Shown here piece by piece: positions 1 through 8,519 of a stretch of 64,000 bases of DNA. Source of the stretch: Bacillota bacterium (GTDB lineage Bacteria > Actinomycetota > Aquicultoria > Aquicultorales > Aquicultoraceae); contig JAIMBH010000001.1 of the NCBI GenBank assembly GCA_023511485.1, positions 1-64,000 on the forward strand, written 5' to 3'. The notes beneath the pieces were generated by a model. It was not told the DNA's origin. It saw only the letters and a program-made list of their open reading frames with translations, and searched no databases. The first letter of the stretch is position 1. Each line of letters begins with the position of its first letter. The position numbers and the translations under genes were made by a program.

Positions 1-84
1 GTCCCCGGTTTGCCGGTTTGCTTTTCTTGTACGCCTTTAGTTTAATTAGGTAGAGGCATTTATCTCTTTGTAACGGAGGTCACT

Positions 85-2832
85 TTGAAAACCAATAAAG
101 CCAAGCTAATTATTGCCCTTTTAATCGCAGCAATCTTCTTAATCTTTGGTCTTTCAAAGTCACTCGTAATTCTATTTACGGACTGGCTTTGGTTTAAGAG
201 CGTGGGCTACGCTTCAGTCTTTACGAGCATCCTCAGCCTACAGGTAACTATTGGCCTCATCGCTGGTTTTGCATTCTTCATCTTTTTATACATTAACCTG
301 CTCATCGCCAAGAAGCTGGCGCCATCTTTTACTTACTGGCGTGGATCTCCTGATGATCCGCTATATAACTTACTTAAGTTCCTCAAGTCGCCGACCTTAA
401 AAAAGTTCTTCAATCTCATAATGCTTGCGATAGCAGCGGTCTTTGCGTTCTTTGTTGGTCTTTCAGCATCGACCAACTGGGAAGTCGTCTTAAGATACCT
501 AAACCAGGTGCCCTTTGGAATAAAAGATCCTATCTTTGGTCAGGATGTAGCATTTCATGTGTTTTCAATTCCCTTTTACGGGGCAATACTTAATATCGGA
601 TATTCAGCAATCATTCTTACCATCATCTTGACTGCGCTTGTTCACTGGATTAATGGCAACATATCGCTTCGCCCTGGTGCAAGGACGTTTGCCCCACACG
701 CAAAGGCACATCTTTCGGTGCTTTTCGGGCTTTTCTTTGTCTTGCTTGCGGCAACGCTTAAGCTAAATTCATATGATTTGCTGTTATCCAGCGTCGGTGT
801 GGTCTTTGGGGCAGGTTATACTGATATTCACGCAAAGCTGCCGGCACTTACCATTCTTATCTTTTCATCCCTGGTTACAGCAATTTTGTTTCTGGTCAAT
901 ATCCACCACAGAGGATGGAAGCTGCCCGCTATCGGTGTCGTTTTTATTATCGCTGTTTATATCCTCACAATAGGAATATATCCTGCACTTGTACAGCAAT
1001 ACTTGGTGGCTCCAAACGAGATTGAAAAAGAAACCCCGTATATTAAGCAGGCCATTAAGTTTACCAACCAAGCTTATGGGTTAAATCAGGTTAAGGAAAA
1101 GCCTTTTTCTTCCGAACAAGTCTTGGATAAGGTGGCTATAGACCGCAACAAGCAGGTAATTGATAATATAAGGCTCTGGGATTGGATGCCGCTGGGCAAA
1201 ACATATAAGCAGATTCAAAGTATCCGTCTTTACTACGACTTTGGTGATGTTGATATCGACCGTTACCTGATCGATGGCAACTACCGCCAGGTTGCTATCT
1301 CGGCCCGTGAGCTAGATACTGAAAATCTACCTGACAACGCAAAAACATGGGTTAACCAGCATCTCGTCTACACCCATGGCTACGGTATAGTCGCCAACAG
1401 GGTAAATGAGTTCACCGACGAAGGTCTGCCCAAGCTTATTGTTAAAGATATCCCTCCGAAATCAGATACCGAAGTTTTAAAAGTGACAAGGCCTGAGATT
1501 TATTTTGGCGAGAAAACAAATGACTTTATAATCGTAGATACAAAGACCCGCGAGTTCGATTATCCGCTTGGAAACGAAAACAGCTACACGAAATACAGGG
1601 GCAATGACGGTCTTGTTCTTGATAGCCTGCTAAAAAAAGCGGCTTTCGCTTGGCGTTTTGACAGCATACAGCTCCTGCTCTCCGGATCGCTAACCGATAG
1701 CAGCAAGATACTGTTTAACCGTAATATCACTGAGCGGGCAAGCTTGATTGCGCCGTTTTTGCAGTACGAGAGCGACCCATATATTGTCATAGACAAAGGA
1801 AGGCTTTACTGGATAATAGATGCTTACACTACCGATAGCAGGTATCCATACTCGCAGCCGTTTGATGAAACAACCAAGAGCAACTACATACGAAACTCCG
1901 TTAAAGTAGTGGTCGACGCATATAACGGCGACACCAGCTTCTACCTTTTCGATAAGAAAGACCCAATAATCCAAACATATAAAAAGGCATTTCCAAAACT
2001 ATTCAAGGACTCATCTGAGATGCCTGCCGGTCTCATGTCGCATATCAGATACCCAGAAGAGCTTTTTATGGTGCAGAGCCAAATGTTTGCAATATTTCAT
2101 ATGACTGACCCACAAGTCTTCTATAACAAAGAAGACCTATGGACCATATCAAACGAGATGATAGAAGGCAAGCAAACTGAGATCGAGCCCTACTATATGG
2201 TGATGAGGCTTCCCGGCGAGTCCAAAGAGGCCTACATGATAATGGCGCCGTTTACGCCGAACAAAAAGAATAATATGATCGCCTGGATGGCAGCAAAATG
2301 CGACCCTCGGGATTATGGGAAGATGCTGGTATATAAATTCCCTAAACAGAAGCTGGTTTACGGTCCAATGCAAATCGAGGCACGGATCAACCAGACACCT
2401 GATATATCGCAGGAGCTTACCCTTTGGAACCAGCAAGGCTCTCGCGTTATAAGAGGAAATCTCTTTGTAATACCAATAGAAGATTCAATTCTTTATGTAG
2501 AGCCGCTCTACCTACAGGCCGAGCAAACGGAACTTCCGGAGCTCAAGCGGGTCATCGTTTCGTACGGATCAAAGGTCATTATGGCAGATGACTTAACTAA
2601 GGCACTTGATGCAATATTTGGCCAAAGCGAGACCCAGGCTAAATCTAGCGAAAAAACCACCCTAGTCGGCTCCACACCAGTCACACTTATCGACCTGATC
2701 AACCAGGCGCAACAGGCTTTTGATAGCGCACAAAAGAAACAGCGCGACGGCGACTGGGCAGGCTACGGCGATGAGTTAAAGAAACTTGAGAAGGCATTGG
2801 CCGACTTAAAAGATAAAGCATCTAAGCAGTAA
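85..2832 (+). CDS. UPF0182 family large membrane protein
   Basis: Member of the UPF0182 family, whose biochemical role is unknown. Roughly the first 310 residues contain about seven hydrophobic segments. The remaining 600 residues form a large soluble, probably extracytoplasmic, region ending in a charged Lys/Gln-rich tail (about 870-915) of coiled-coil character. The length of 915 residues is normal for the family. The start is TTG at 85, chosen because GGAGGT at 75-80 lies just upstream and no better-placed ATG exists. It stands alone, with no same-strand gene for 1.6 kb downstream. The family is frequent in Actinomycetota, a weak taxonomic hint. Confidence 0.9.
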   Translation: MKTNKAKLIIALLIAAIFLIFGLSKSLVILFTDWLWFKSVGYASVFTSILSLQVTIGLIAGFAFFIFLYINLLIAKKLAPSFTYWRGSPDDPLYNLLKFLKSPTLKKFFNLIMLAIAAVFAFFVGLSASTNWEVVLRYLNQVPFGIKDPIFGQDVAFHVFSIPFYGAILNIGYSAIILTIILTALVHWINGNISLRPGARTFAPHAKAHLSVLFGLFFVLLAATLKLNSYDLLLSSVGVVFGAGYTDIHAKLPALTILIFSSLVTAILFLVNIHHRGWKLPAIGVVFIIAVYILTIGIYPALVQQYLVAPNEIEKETPYIKQAIKFTNQAYGLNQVKEKPFSSEQVLDKVAIDRNKQVIDNIRLWDWMPLGKTYKQIQSIRLYYDFGDVDIDRYLIDGNYRQVAISARELDTENLPDNAKTWVNQHLVYTHGYGIVANRVNEFTDEGLPKLIVKDIPPKSDTEVLKVTRPEIYFGEKTNDFIIVDTKTREFDYPLGNENSYTKYRGNDGLVLDSLLKKAAFAWRFDSIQLLLSGSLTDSSKILFNRNITERASLIAPFLQYESDPYIVIDKGRLYWIIDAYTTDSRYPYSQPFDETTKSNYIRNSVKVVVDAYNGDTSFYLFDKKDPIIQTYKKAFPKLFKDSSEMPAGLMSHIRYPEELFMVQSQMFAIFHMTDPQVFYNKEDLWTISNEMIEGKQTEIEPYYMVMRLPGESKEAYMIMAPFTPNKKNNMIAWMAAKCDPRDYGKMLVYKFPKQKLVYGPMQIEARINQTPDISQELTLWNQQGSRVIRGNLFVIPIEDSILYVEPLYLQAEQTELPELKRVIVSYGSKVIMADDLTKALDAIFGQSETQAKSSEKTTLVGSTPVTLIDLINQAQQAFDSAQKKQRDGDWAGYGDELKKLEKALADLKDKASKQ

Positions 2833-2904
2833 GCGGCAAGCAGCAAGACATAAAACCGCATAGAAAATTACGTTTAGGTGTAGGTAAATAAACCTTATTA
2901 AAGT

Positions 2905-3152
2905 CTATTTGATTCCCATGCGCACGAGTACCTCACGTACTGCACCTGTATCGATATAGCCGCTAAGAACCGGCTTATCGCCGATAAATACCGCCGGGAG
3001 CTTGATGCCGTCCCAGTGAACTCTTTCCATAAGGTCGGATATTTCGGAGATATCATCAATCACAGCCACCTGCTATGAAGGTAGATCCTCATCCCATAAG
3101 CCGAAGCATGGGCGAATATTACTGTGATTTTAGCTATCTTTACAGAATGCAT
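2905..3152 (-). pseudogene. Broken small thioredoxin-like protein gene
   Basis: A ribosome binding site (AGAGGT, 3161-3166) precedes ATG at 3152, and the frame opens with MHSVKIAKITVIFAH. It must then shift frame to continue as CFGLWDEDLPS, followed by an in-frame TAG and then QVAVIDDISEISDLM and LPAVFIGDKPVLSGYID, ending at TAG 2905-2907. The second part looks like the C-terminal half of a thioredoxin/glutaredoxin fold, with a cis-Pro-like LPAVFIG strand. One frameshift plus one TAG over 80 codons indicates a decayed gene or sequencing error. TAG is not a selenocysteine codon, so recoding does not rescue it. Family assignment is by fold resemblance only. Confidence 0.6.
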
Positions 3153-3263
3153 TTCTTGCTACCTCTCTAAATTAAAGCTAATAGCTTATCCGCTATTTAA
3201 GAGTAAGAGGATATTAAATAAAAGAATAATGGTTGACGCTAATAGATGTCCAGGAACAAGATA

Positions 3264-3291
3264 AAAGATGGCCCATTTTTGAGCCATCTTT
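3264..3291. terminator. Hairpin terminator downstream of the H1-like gene
   Basis: Nine-base-pair stem AAAGATGGC (3264-3272) with GCCATCTTT (3283-3291) and a ten-base loop. On the minus strand it is followed by a T-rich stretch, which suits termination of the minus-strand gene that ends at 3419. Confidence 0.55.
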
Positions 3292-3418
3292 CTAAGCTTT
3301 CTAGGCTTAATCTCTTTTGTCGGTCTTTGAATACAACCTGTGATTTACTCAAGCTGACCCCACCAACCCCACTTACACAACAAATTGAGGGTTACGGGCT
3401 CTACATGAGCTTTGAAAA

Positions 3419-3826
3419 TTACCTTACAAACTTCCTTGCAGTTCTGCTAAGGTTCTGGATCGTCATTTTACCCTTGATGATCTCCTTAGCAATTTCTTTT
3501 GCCTTATCCATGTCGGTGTTAGGAACGAGAAGCTCCTTCCTCGGCTTACCAGAAGCTGCCAGACGCTTAATGGCGGCCCTTATCATTGCAGGATTTCCGC
3601 TTTTCTCTATCTCGGTTGCGATATCTTTTGGTCTTGCAGCAGCTTTGGTTTTTGGCTTGGCAGCTACTTTAGCTTTCGCCTTCTTAACAACTGCCTTAGC
3701 CTTGGTTGCTGTCCCTGCCTTTGCGGAGGCTTTGCTAGCTGTAGCCTTTGTAGTGGCTTTCTTTTTCAGCTTGCTTAAGACAGCATCCTTCGCTTTTGCT
3801 TTCGGTTTTGTCTTTACAGTTGCCAT
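3419..3826 (-). CDS. Lys/Ala-rich histone H1-like DNA-binding protein
   Basis: A 135-residue, very basic protein. Residues 1-70 are a low-complexity Lys/Ala/Thr tract with repeated KAK, KKA and AKP motifs like eukaryotic H1 tails and bacterial Hc1-like or HupB C-terminal tails. Residues 70-135 are a small, more ordinary domain (IEKSGNPAMIRAAIKRLAAS, then KEIAKEIIKGK) predicted helical. It probably coats or condenses DNA. The start is ATG at 3826 with GGAGG six bases upstream. The opposite strand carries a longer open frame (3246-3980) rich in Ala, Leu and Phe, which is a shadow of the Lys/Ala codons here. The gene is monocistronic, with a terminator at 3264-3291. Confidence 0.75.
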   Translation of the reverse strand: MATVKTKPKAKAKDAVLSKLKKKATTKATASKASAKAGTATKAKAVVKKAKAKVAAKPKTKAAARPKDIATEIEKSGNPAMIRAAIKRLAASGKPRKELLVPNTDMDKAKEIAKEIIKGKMTIQNLSRTARKFVR

Positions 3827-4020
3827 GTTCCCTCCTACATCTTATCTGCTTCTAATGGTTGGTATAGTGGACAAAGCAAAGGTTGTATTCCTAGCGATAA
3901 TTATAATACATAACGCTAAGTATGCAAAGCCTCTATACCAAACTAGTTTAATTAATCGGACAATCAACCTACTACTTTAGTGTTTACTTAAAAAAATTTA
4001 AAAATTTTTTTCAAAGTAGT

Positions 4021-4076
4021 GACTTGATACGAACTAAATCAAGTTAACTCAAGTCGACTCAAGTCGACTTGATTCG
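4021..4076. repeat. Cluster of TCAAGT/ACTTGA motifs with a 14-bp palindrome
   Basis: Five copies of CAAGT or its complement lie in 56 bases, including a tandem AAGTCGACTC and the perfect palindrome TCAAGTCGACTTGA (4059-4072). It sits in the intergenic region between the H1-like gene and ddl. It could be a repressor or nucleoid-protein binding site or a chance cluster; no function is shown. Confidence 0.35.
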
Positions 4077-4144
4077 ACATGGCTGCCAAATTTCTTATTT
4101 CCCAATCTCAATCCCAATCCCGCCTTAAAGTAACTTAAATATTT

Positions 4145-4288
4145 CTATCCGCGCGACTTGGCACTGACTTGGCAGTCATCCTTAACTTTTGCATTCCAGC
4201 CAGCATCCTGCAGCATTATTCGAATCTTGCCCGTTTCGCTTTGTATATGCTTATATAATTTATAAGTGCCTTTATTTATCAGGATACT
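4145..4288 (-). other. Short open frame, possible gene remnant
   Basis: Within the otherwise empty 3827-4522 interval the minus strand has 47 open codons reading SILINKGTYKLYKHIQSETG and then KIRIMLQDAGWNAKVKDDCQ, ending in TAG. The residue composition looks protein-like, but there is no ribosome binding site in front of a usable start and no recognised family. It may be the tail of a decayed gene. Apart from the repeat cluster at 4021-4076, nothing else is visible in this interval. Confidence 0.2.
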
Positions 4289-4522
4289 TTAGCTCTTCTT
4301 AATCGTAGAGCAATCATATATGATGGGGATAATAAATAATACAATCGCTCTTTTGCAATTCCAAGCGGCACAAGCCTTGATATAGCCAATTGATCATCAA
4401 GTCGGTTTACAATGTATTAGATAATAATTATGCGCTAAAAGTTTGGTGCATACACCAAACCAAGTTTAAACCATCGACTGTCTTAATCAACTTACGCCGA
4501 AAAATAGAAAGGGTTTTTTATT

Positions 4523-5539
4523 ATGCACAAAAAGACTCGGGTTGGAATACTCTTTGGAGGCAAGTCGGCTGAACACGAGGTGTCACTCCAATCTGCCAAA
4601 AGTATAATAGAGGCAATTGACAAGGAAAAGTATGAAGTAGCCCTGATTGGCATCGACAAGCAAGGCCGATGGTATAGTCCTGGCAAAGACTTAAATCAAC
4701 CATCTCGCTTTCTAAGCTATGGTTCGTTAGAAGCAATTGATGTAGTGTTTCCTGTTCTTCATGGACCATTCGGTGAAGATGGGACGGTACAAGGGCTGCT
4801 TAAGCTTGCAGACATTCCTTTTGTCGGAGCCGGAGTGCTGGGGTCTGCCGTGGGTATGGATAAAGACGTCATGAAGCGTCTGTTAAGAGATGCTGGGCTC
4901 CCTACAGCCAAGTTCCTTGTTTTCAACCGCTCCTTAAAAAACAAAATCAATTTTGACAAGGTGGTCAAAGAATTAGGCCTGCCGCTTTTTGTAAAACCGG
5001 CCAATCTTGGTTCCTCAGTTGGCATAAACAAAGTCAAAAGTAAAGACGATTTCGATTACTCAGTAGCCGATGCTTTTAAATACGATAACAAGATTTTAAT
5101 TGAGGAGTTTATTAAAGCGCGCGAGATTGAATGCTCTGTTTTAGGAAATGAGGACCCTATCGCCTCTTTACCCGGAGAGATAATCCCACAACATGAGTTC
5201 TACGCCTATGAAACCAAGTATATCGATGATGAGGGAGCCATCCTTAAGATTCCGGCAGAATTGCCCGATGATACAGTTAAGAATATCCAGGAGCTTGCAA
5301 TCAAGACTTTTAAAACACTTTGCTGTGAGGGAATGGGCCGGGTCGATTTCTTTCTCGCAGATAGCGGAGAGATACTGGTGAATGAGATTAACACAATACC
5401 TGGCTTTACTAAAATCAGCATGTACCCGAAGCTTTGGGAGGCCAGCGGTATCTCATATAAGGAGCTGATAGACAGGCTTATCCAACTTGCAATTGAAAGG
5501 CATAAAAGAGAGTGCGAGTTGCAGACATCGTTATCATAG
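4523..5539 (+). CDS. ddl: D-alanine--D-alanine ligase
   Basis: ATP-grasp ligase making the D-Ala-D-Ala dipeptide for peptidoglycan precursors in the cytoplasm. The 338-residue length is typical. Visible motifs are GGKSAEHEVSLQSA at the N-terminus, HGPFGEDGTVQGLL, the ATP-grasp lysine and glycine loop in KPANLGSSVG, and the Mg-binding C-terminal DFF...EILVNEINTIPGFT. The omega-loop tyrosine region EFYAYETKY resembles DdlB and not the VanA-type His motif, so the product is expected to be D-Ala-D-Ala and not D-Ala-D-Lac. ATG at 4523 follows GAAAGGG. It appears monocistronic, facing the convergent hydrogenase operon. Confidence 0.95.
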   Translation: MHKKTRVGILFGGKSAEHEVSLQSAKSIIEAIDKEKYEVALIGIDKQGRWYSPGKDLNQPSRFLSYGSLEAIDVVFPVLHGPFGEDGTVQGLLKLADIPFVGAGVLGSAVGMDKDVMKRLLRDAGLPTAKFLVFNRSLKNKINFDKVVKELGLPLFVKPANLGSSVGINKVKSKDDFDYSVADAFKYDNKILIEEFIKAREIECSVLGNEDPIASLPGEIIPQHEFYAYETKYIDDEGAILKIPAELPDDTVKNIQELAIKTFKTLCCEGMGRVDFFLADSGEILVNEINTIPGFTKISMYPKLWEASGISYKELIDRLIQLAIERHKRECELQTSLS

Positions 5540-5689
5540 TCGTAGGCGATTAAAAATTTTTCAACAGTCAGCTAAAATTTCCAAGTAAAAGATATGTAAA
5601 CCATTACATAACTACAGGTATACATATAGAGCTGCTTAATGTAAACCAATAGCAGTATTTGAGTAGACAATAAACAACGCAAAAGCGCT

Positions 5690-6202
5690 CTAACTGCATG
5701 CAACCCGGCTGAAAGTTTCTAATTCCTTTAAGATAAGTTCCCGCACGCTTGAAATAGAAGATTTTACCGGAGAAGTCAGGATGCCATCCATTGGCCTTAC
5801 ATCCCCAACCTGTACGGCAAAGATAACCACTTCTGGGTTTACTCCAATAAGCCTAGCATTTGCGATAAGATGAGGCACGCCCATCCCATGTATATTGTTC
5901 GAGCGCAGGCGTACCAAGCCGACATCGTCGGGCGAAAAGCGGAAAACTGCTCCAGGGTCAGACTTACTGTCAATAGCATCTACCACGATAACCACATCGG
6001 ATTCTCTAAAATACCTGATAAGCGACATGCCTGCGACCTCACCCACTACAATTCCGATGTCCAACCCAGGAAAATCCACAGAAGGGATGATGGGAAGCAG
6101 GTTTTGCACAACCGCAACACCTATGCCGTCATCACCCATCAGCGTATTGCCAATGCCGATGATAGTTATCCTTTTAACCTGCCTCCCATTTTCCACCTTC
6201 AA
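5690..6202 (-). CDS. hyaD: Hydrogenase maturation endopeptidase, HyaD/HycI family
   Basis: Nickel-dependent aspartic-type protease that removes the C-terminal peptide of the hydrogenase large subunit after Ni insertion. At 170 residues it has the family start ITIIGIGNTLMGDDGIG with the Ni-binding acidic residue, a second acid in VVIVVDAIDS, and the histidine in HGMGVPHL. Its start is TTG at 6200-6202, overlapping the TGA of hyaC in a TTGA arrangement, which implies translational coupling. It is the last gene of hyaABCD. Its presence agrees with the 15-residue extension after the CAVH motif encoded at the end of hyaB. Confidence 0.9.
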   Translation of the reverse strand: MKVENGRQVKRITIIGIGNTLMGDDGIGVAVVQNLLPIIPSVDFPGLDIGIVVGEVAGMSLIRYFRESDVVIVVDAIDSKSDPGAVFRFSPDDVGLVRLRSNNIHGMGVPHLIANARLIGVNPEVVIFAVQVGDVRPMDGILTSPVKSSISSVRELILKELETFSRVACS

Positions 6203-6861
6203 GCTCTTTCTCTTTCGGGCTTAGAGGCCGTCTCTTGCCGCCAGAACATAAGCGGAACTTCGCGAATCTCTTCTGTTAGCACCAAATATATATGTAGAGT
6301 AACCGTAGATATGAATATCCACATAATTAAATAGTGAATGATGCGCACATTAACCGGACCACCTAAAGCATATGTGAGCGGTAAAAAGAAGCTTGATGTT
6401 GGAGTCCAAAGCTCAAAACCTGTAATCGCTTGTAGGGCAATTAGCACTCCCCAAAGAGCAAATACTGCCTTTTGCAATGGGTTATATTTAGATGTCTTTG
6501 GAGGCGTGCTCTGAAGAAAAAAATAATACCTTAGAAGCGGCACCAATGAGCCTTTGTTTTGTTCCTCCGGCGCAAAAAATGTATAATCACGCCGCATATG
6601 CCGTGAGCCGGGCGGAGCCGAAAACCCAACAAAAGACCAGTAGAGACGAACAACCGCAGAGAAAATAAATAGAAACATGAATATGAAATGAAGTGTCCGG
6701 TCGATCTGCATTGAACCGCTATAAAATGGATTGTGGATAAAGAACCCCGTCCATACCAGCACGGCTATGGATACCAGATGAACCCAATGGGTTACCACCG
6801 GTGTTAATGGATGCTCCTGAAGAGTTGTTCTTGTTTTAGACTGCAAACTCATCACTGTCAT
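6199..6861 (-). CDS. hyaC: Ni/Fe-hydrogenase b-type cytochrome subunit
   Basis: Membrane diheme cytochrome b that anchors the periplasm-facing hydrogenase dimer and passes electrons to quinone. The 220-residue protein has about four transmembrane segments. Candidate heme histidines are in THWVHLVS (about 25-29), LHFIFMF, IIHYLIMW and TLHIYLVL, the usual HyaC arrangement. Translation starts at ATG 6861, only three bases after the hyaB stop, and the TGA stop overlaps the TTG start of hyaD. It reads as intact, unlike the two catalytic subunits upstream. Its ordinary TGA stop shows that TGA is not globally reassigned here. Confidence 0.92.
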   Translation of the reverse strand: MTVMSLQSKTRTTLQEHPLTPVVTHWVHLVSIAVLVWTGFFIHNPFYSGSMQIDRTLHFIFMFLFIFSAVVRLYWSFVGFSAPPGSRHMRRDYTFFAPEEQNKGSLVPLLRYYFFLQSTPPKTSKYNPLQKAVFALWGVLIALQAITGFELWTPTSSFFLPLTYALGGPVNVRIIHYLIMWIFISTVTLHIYLVLTEEIREVPLMFWRQETASKPERERA

Positions 6862-6864
6862 AAC

Positions 6865-8519
6865 TTAGCAAACCCTAAATTTAAGTACCCGATTATGTTC
6901 TGGTTCAATCACGTGAACCGCGCAAGCCATTCATGGGTCAAACGTGTGAACAACCCGCAGTATCTCAAGCGGCTTTGCTGGGTCCACAACTTGCGTTCCT
7001 ATTAGAGCCTCCTCGACCGGACCGCGTACTCCTTTATCGTCGCGAGGCGATAGATTCCAGTTCGATGGTGGTACAGCTGCATATTCACCAATAACACCGT
7101 TTTTTATGCGGATGTAGTGACAAAGGGCACCACGCGGTGCATCCCATCCTCCTATTCCTTCACCGCTTGTAGGTACTGCCTTGTCTATAAAAGTATTAGT
7201 TTTACCTGCCCTGATATTTGCGAGAAGTTCCTCAGCCCAGCGAACTGCGTTATCCGCGTTGATTTTAGCCTTAAGTACGCGGGCTGCAATTCGACCAAGG
7301 TTTGACATCAAAACCTGTACCTGCCCAGGCGCGCCAATTGCTGCAAGCGTGCTGTCCACAAGCTGCTTTGCCTCGGTTCGGCCCGCAAGATATGCAATAA
7401 GTATTTGGGCAAGCGGTCCAACCTCCATTGGACGATCTTCTTTGCCCAGGCGAGCAGCTTGTGTCCAGTCATATTTTCCTTTTACCGGTTCTGGGTTGTT
7501 AAGCGGATCAATTCCAGTATATTTTACTCCCTCCACCTGACCCTGCTTTTTAAACACGCCCTGCCCAACATCAAGCGGGTGCTTGCCCTCGCCAAGACTA
7601 TCCTCAAACCATGAGAATTTTGTGTACATCCTCGTATCGTTTGGGTCGGGCTTTTGCAACTCCAGTTTGCCATCAAATATCGCCCCCCTAGGAAAGAGCC
7701 TATCATATGGGTCTTGGCTCTTCTCATCAAATACTCCCCATGTCAGATAGTTGCGATGTCCTTGTCCAGAATTTGCAAGGTCTTTATAGAACGGGACAAC
7801 GTTAGAAGATCTTGCAACATAACGTTGGTGACAAACTCCTGTACCACCTGCATTCGCCCAATGTAAAACTCGATCTCTTCGACACTCGGCAGCTGCGTAA
7901 CGCCACCGGGGGCTAAGTTCATAATCATCGGGTACTTTCCACCTAAATATGCAGCAGCATCATTTGCCGCTTGTTGGGCATCTATTGCCTGCAAATAATG
8001 AGCTGTAAGCTCGAGATCCAGCTCAGGAGTCAATTTATACCCAGGATGATCCCAAAACATATTGGCAAACGGTCCTAGCTGTCCCGAATTTACAACTGCC
8101 CTTAATTGGTCTTGAACTTGCTTTAACGTTGGCGTCGATGCGGTGGCGTTAAGAGCATTAGGGACGTTGACATAGTCAAACGCATTTAAGATATAGAACC
8201 ACAAGATATGGTCATACCCAACCTGCGCCGCCTCCATCATGTTTCGAATAAGGCGAGCATTATCGCCGATTTTCTCTATTCCAAACGCGCGCTCAGTTGC
8301 CTGCACTGAGTTTATTGCATGGGGAGTCGGGCAGACACCACAAATCCTCTGCGCGAAGTGCCACGCATCGCGTGGATCCCGCTCTTTCATAAATATTTCG
8401 AACCCACGAAAGAGAGTTGCTGTGTTCCATGCCTCAGTAACTTTGCCGCCCTCAACTATGCAGGTTATGCGAAGGTGACCCTCAATGCGGGTAATCGGAT
8501 CGATAATTACTTTCGGCAT
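6865..8519 (-). CDS. hyaB: [NiFeSe]-type uptake hydrogenase large subunit, TGA-encoded Sec, with a frameshift
   Basis: Catalytic Ni-Fe subunit of a group 1 hydrogenase. From ATG 8519 the frame carries DPITRIEGHLR and the first Ni-ligand motif RICGVCPTPH (about residue 60). Near 7798-7805 one base is missing: the frame must move from LLTLSRSIK to VVPFYKDLANSGQGHRNYL. It then runs on to the C-terminal motif, read as DP-TGA-MACAVH, followed by VIEPEHNRVLKFRVC and TAA at 6865. The TGA (6931-6933, about residue 530 of 551) occupies the first cysteine of the DPCxxC motif, exactly where NiFeSe hydrogenases carry selenocysteine. The 15 residues after the His form the peptide removed by HyaD. The 1-nt hyaA/hyaB overlap supports one operon. 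The frameshift is decay or sequence error; apart from it and the TGA, conservation is good throughout. Confidence 0.88.
6902..6919 (-). promoter_or_regulatory. SECIS-like hairpin after the hyaB TGA
   Basis: Read on the minus strand, eleven bases after the TGA comes a perfect 6-bp stem GGTTCA with TGAACC around the loop CGTGAT. The apical loop begins 17 nt after TGA, has six bases and a G in second position, all within the published bacterial SECIS model (loop 3-14 nt, 16-37 nt from UGA, G among the first two loop bases). The E. coli fdhF mini-hairpin also begins 12 nt after its UGA. This is structural inference from base pairing only. Confidence 0.55.

Noticed and set aside
1584-2436. Minus-strand frames inside the UPF0182 gene
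   Set aside because: They are short, overlap each other and lie antisense to a well-conserved coding frame.
2905-3152. Selenocysteine or pyrrolysine rescue of the thioredoxin-like frame
   Set aside because: The in-frame stop is TAG and there is also a frameshift; nothing suggests pyrrolysine decoding here.
3246-3980. Plus-strand frame of 244 codons rich in Ala, Leu and Phe
   Set aside because: It is antisense to the Lys/Ala-rich H1-like gene, has no ribosome binding site, and its composition is what AAG/GCN codons give on the other strand.
4021-4076. CRISPR array or iteron-type origin
   Set aside because: The repeats are short, overlapping and without regular spacers; no rep or cas gene is nearby.
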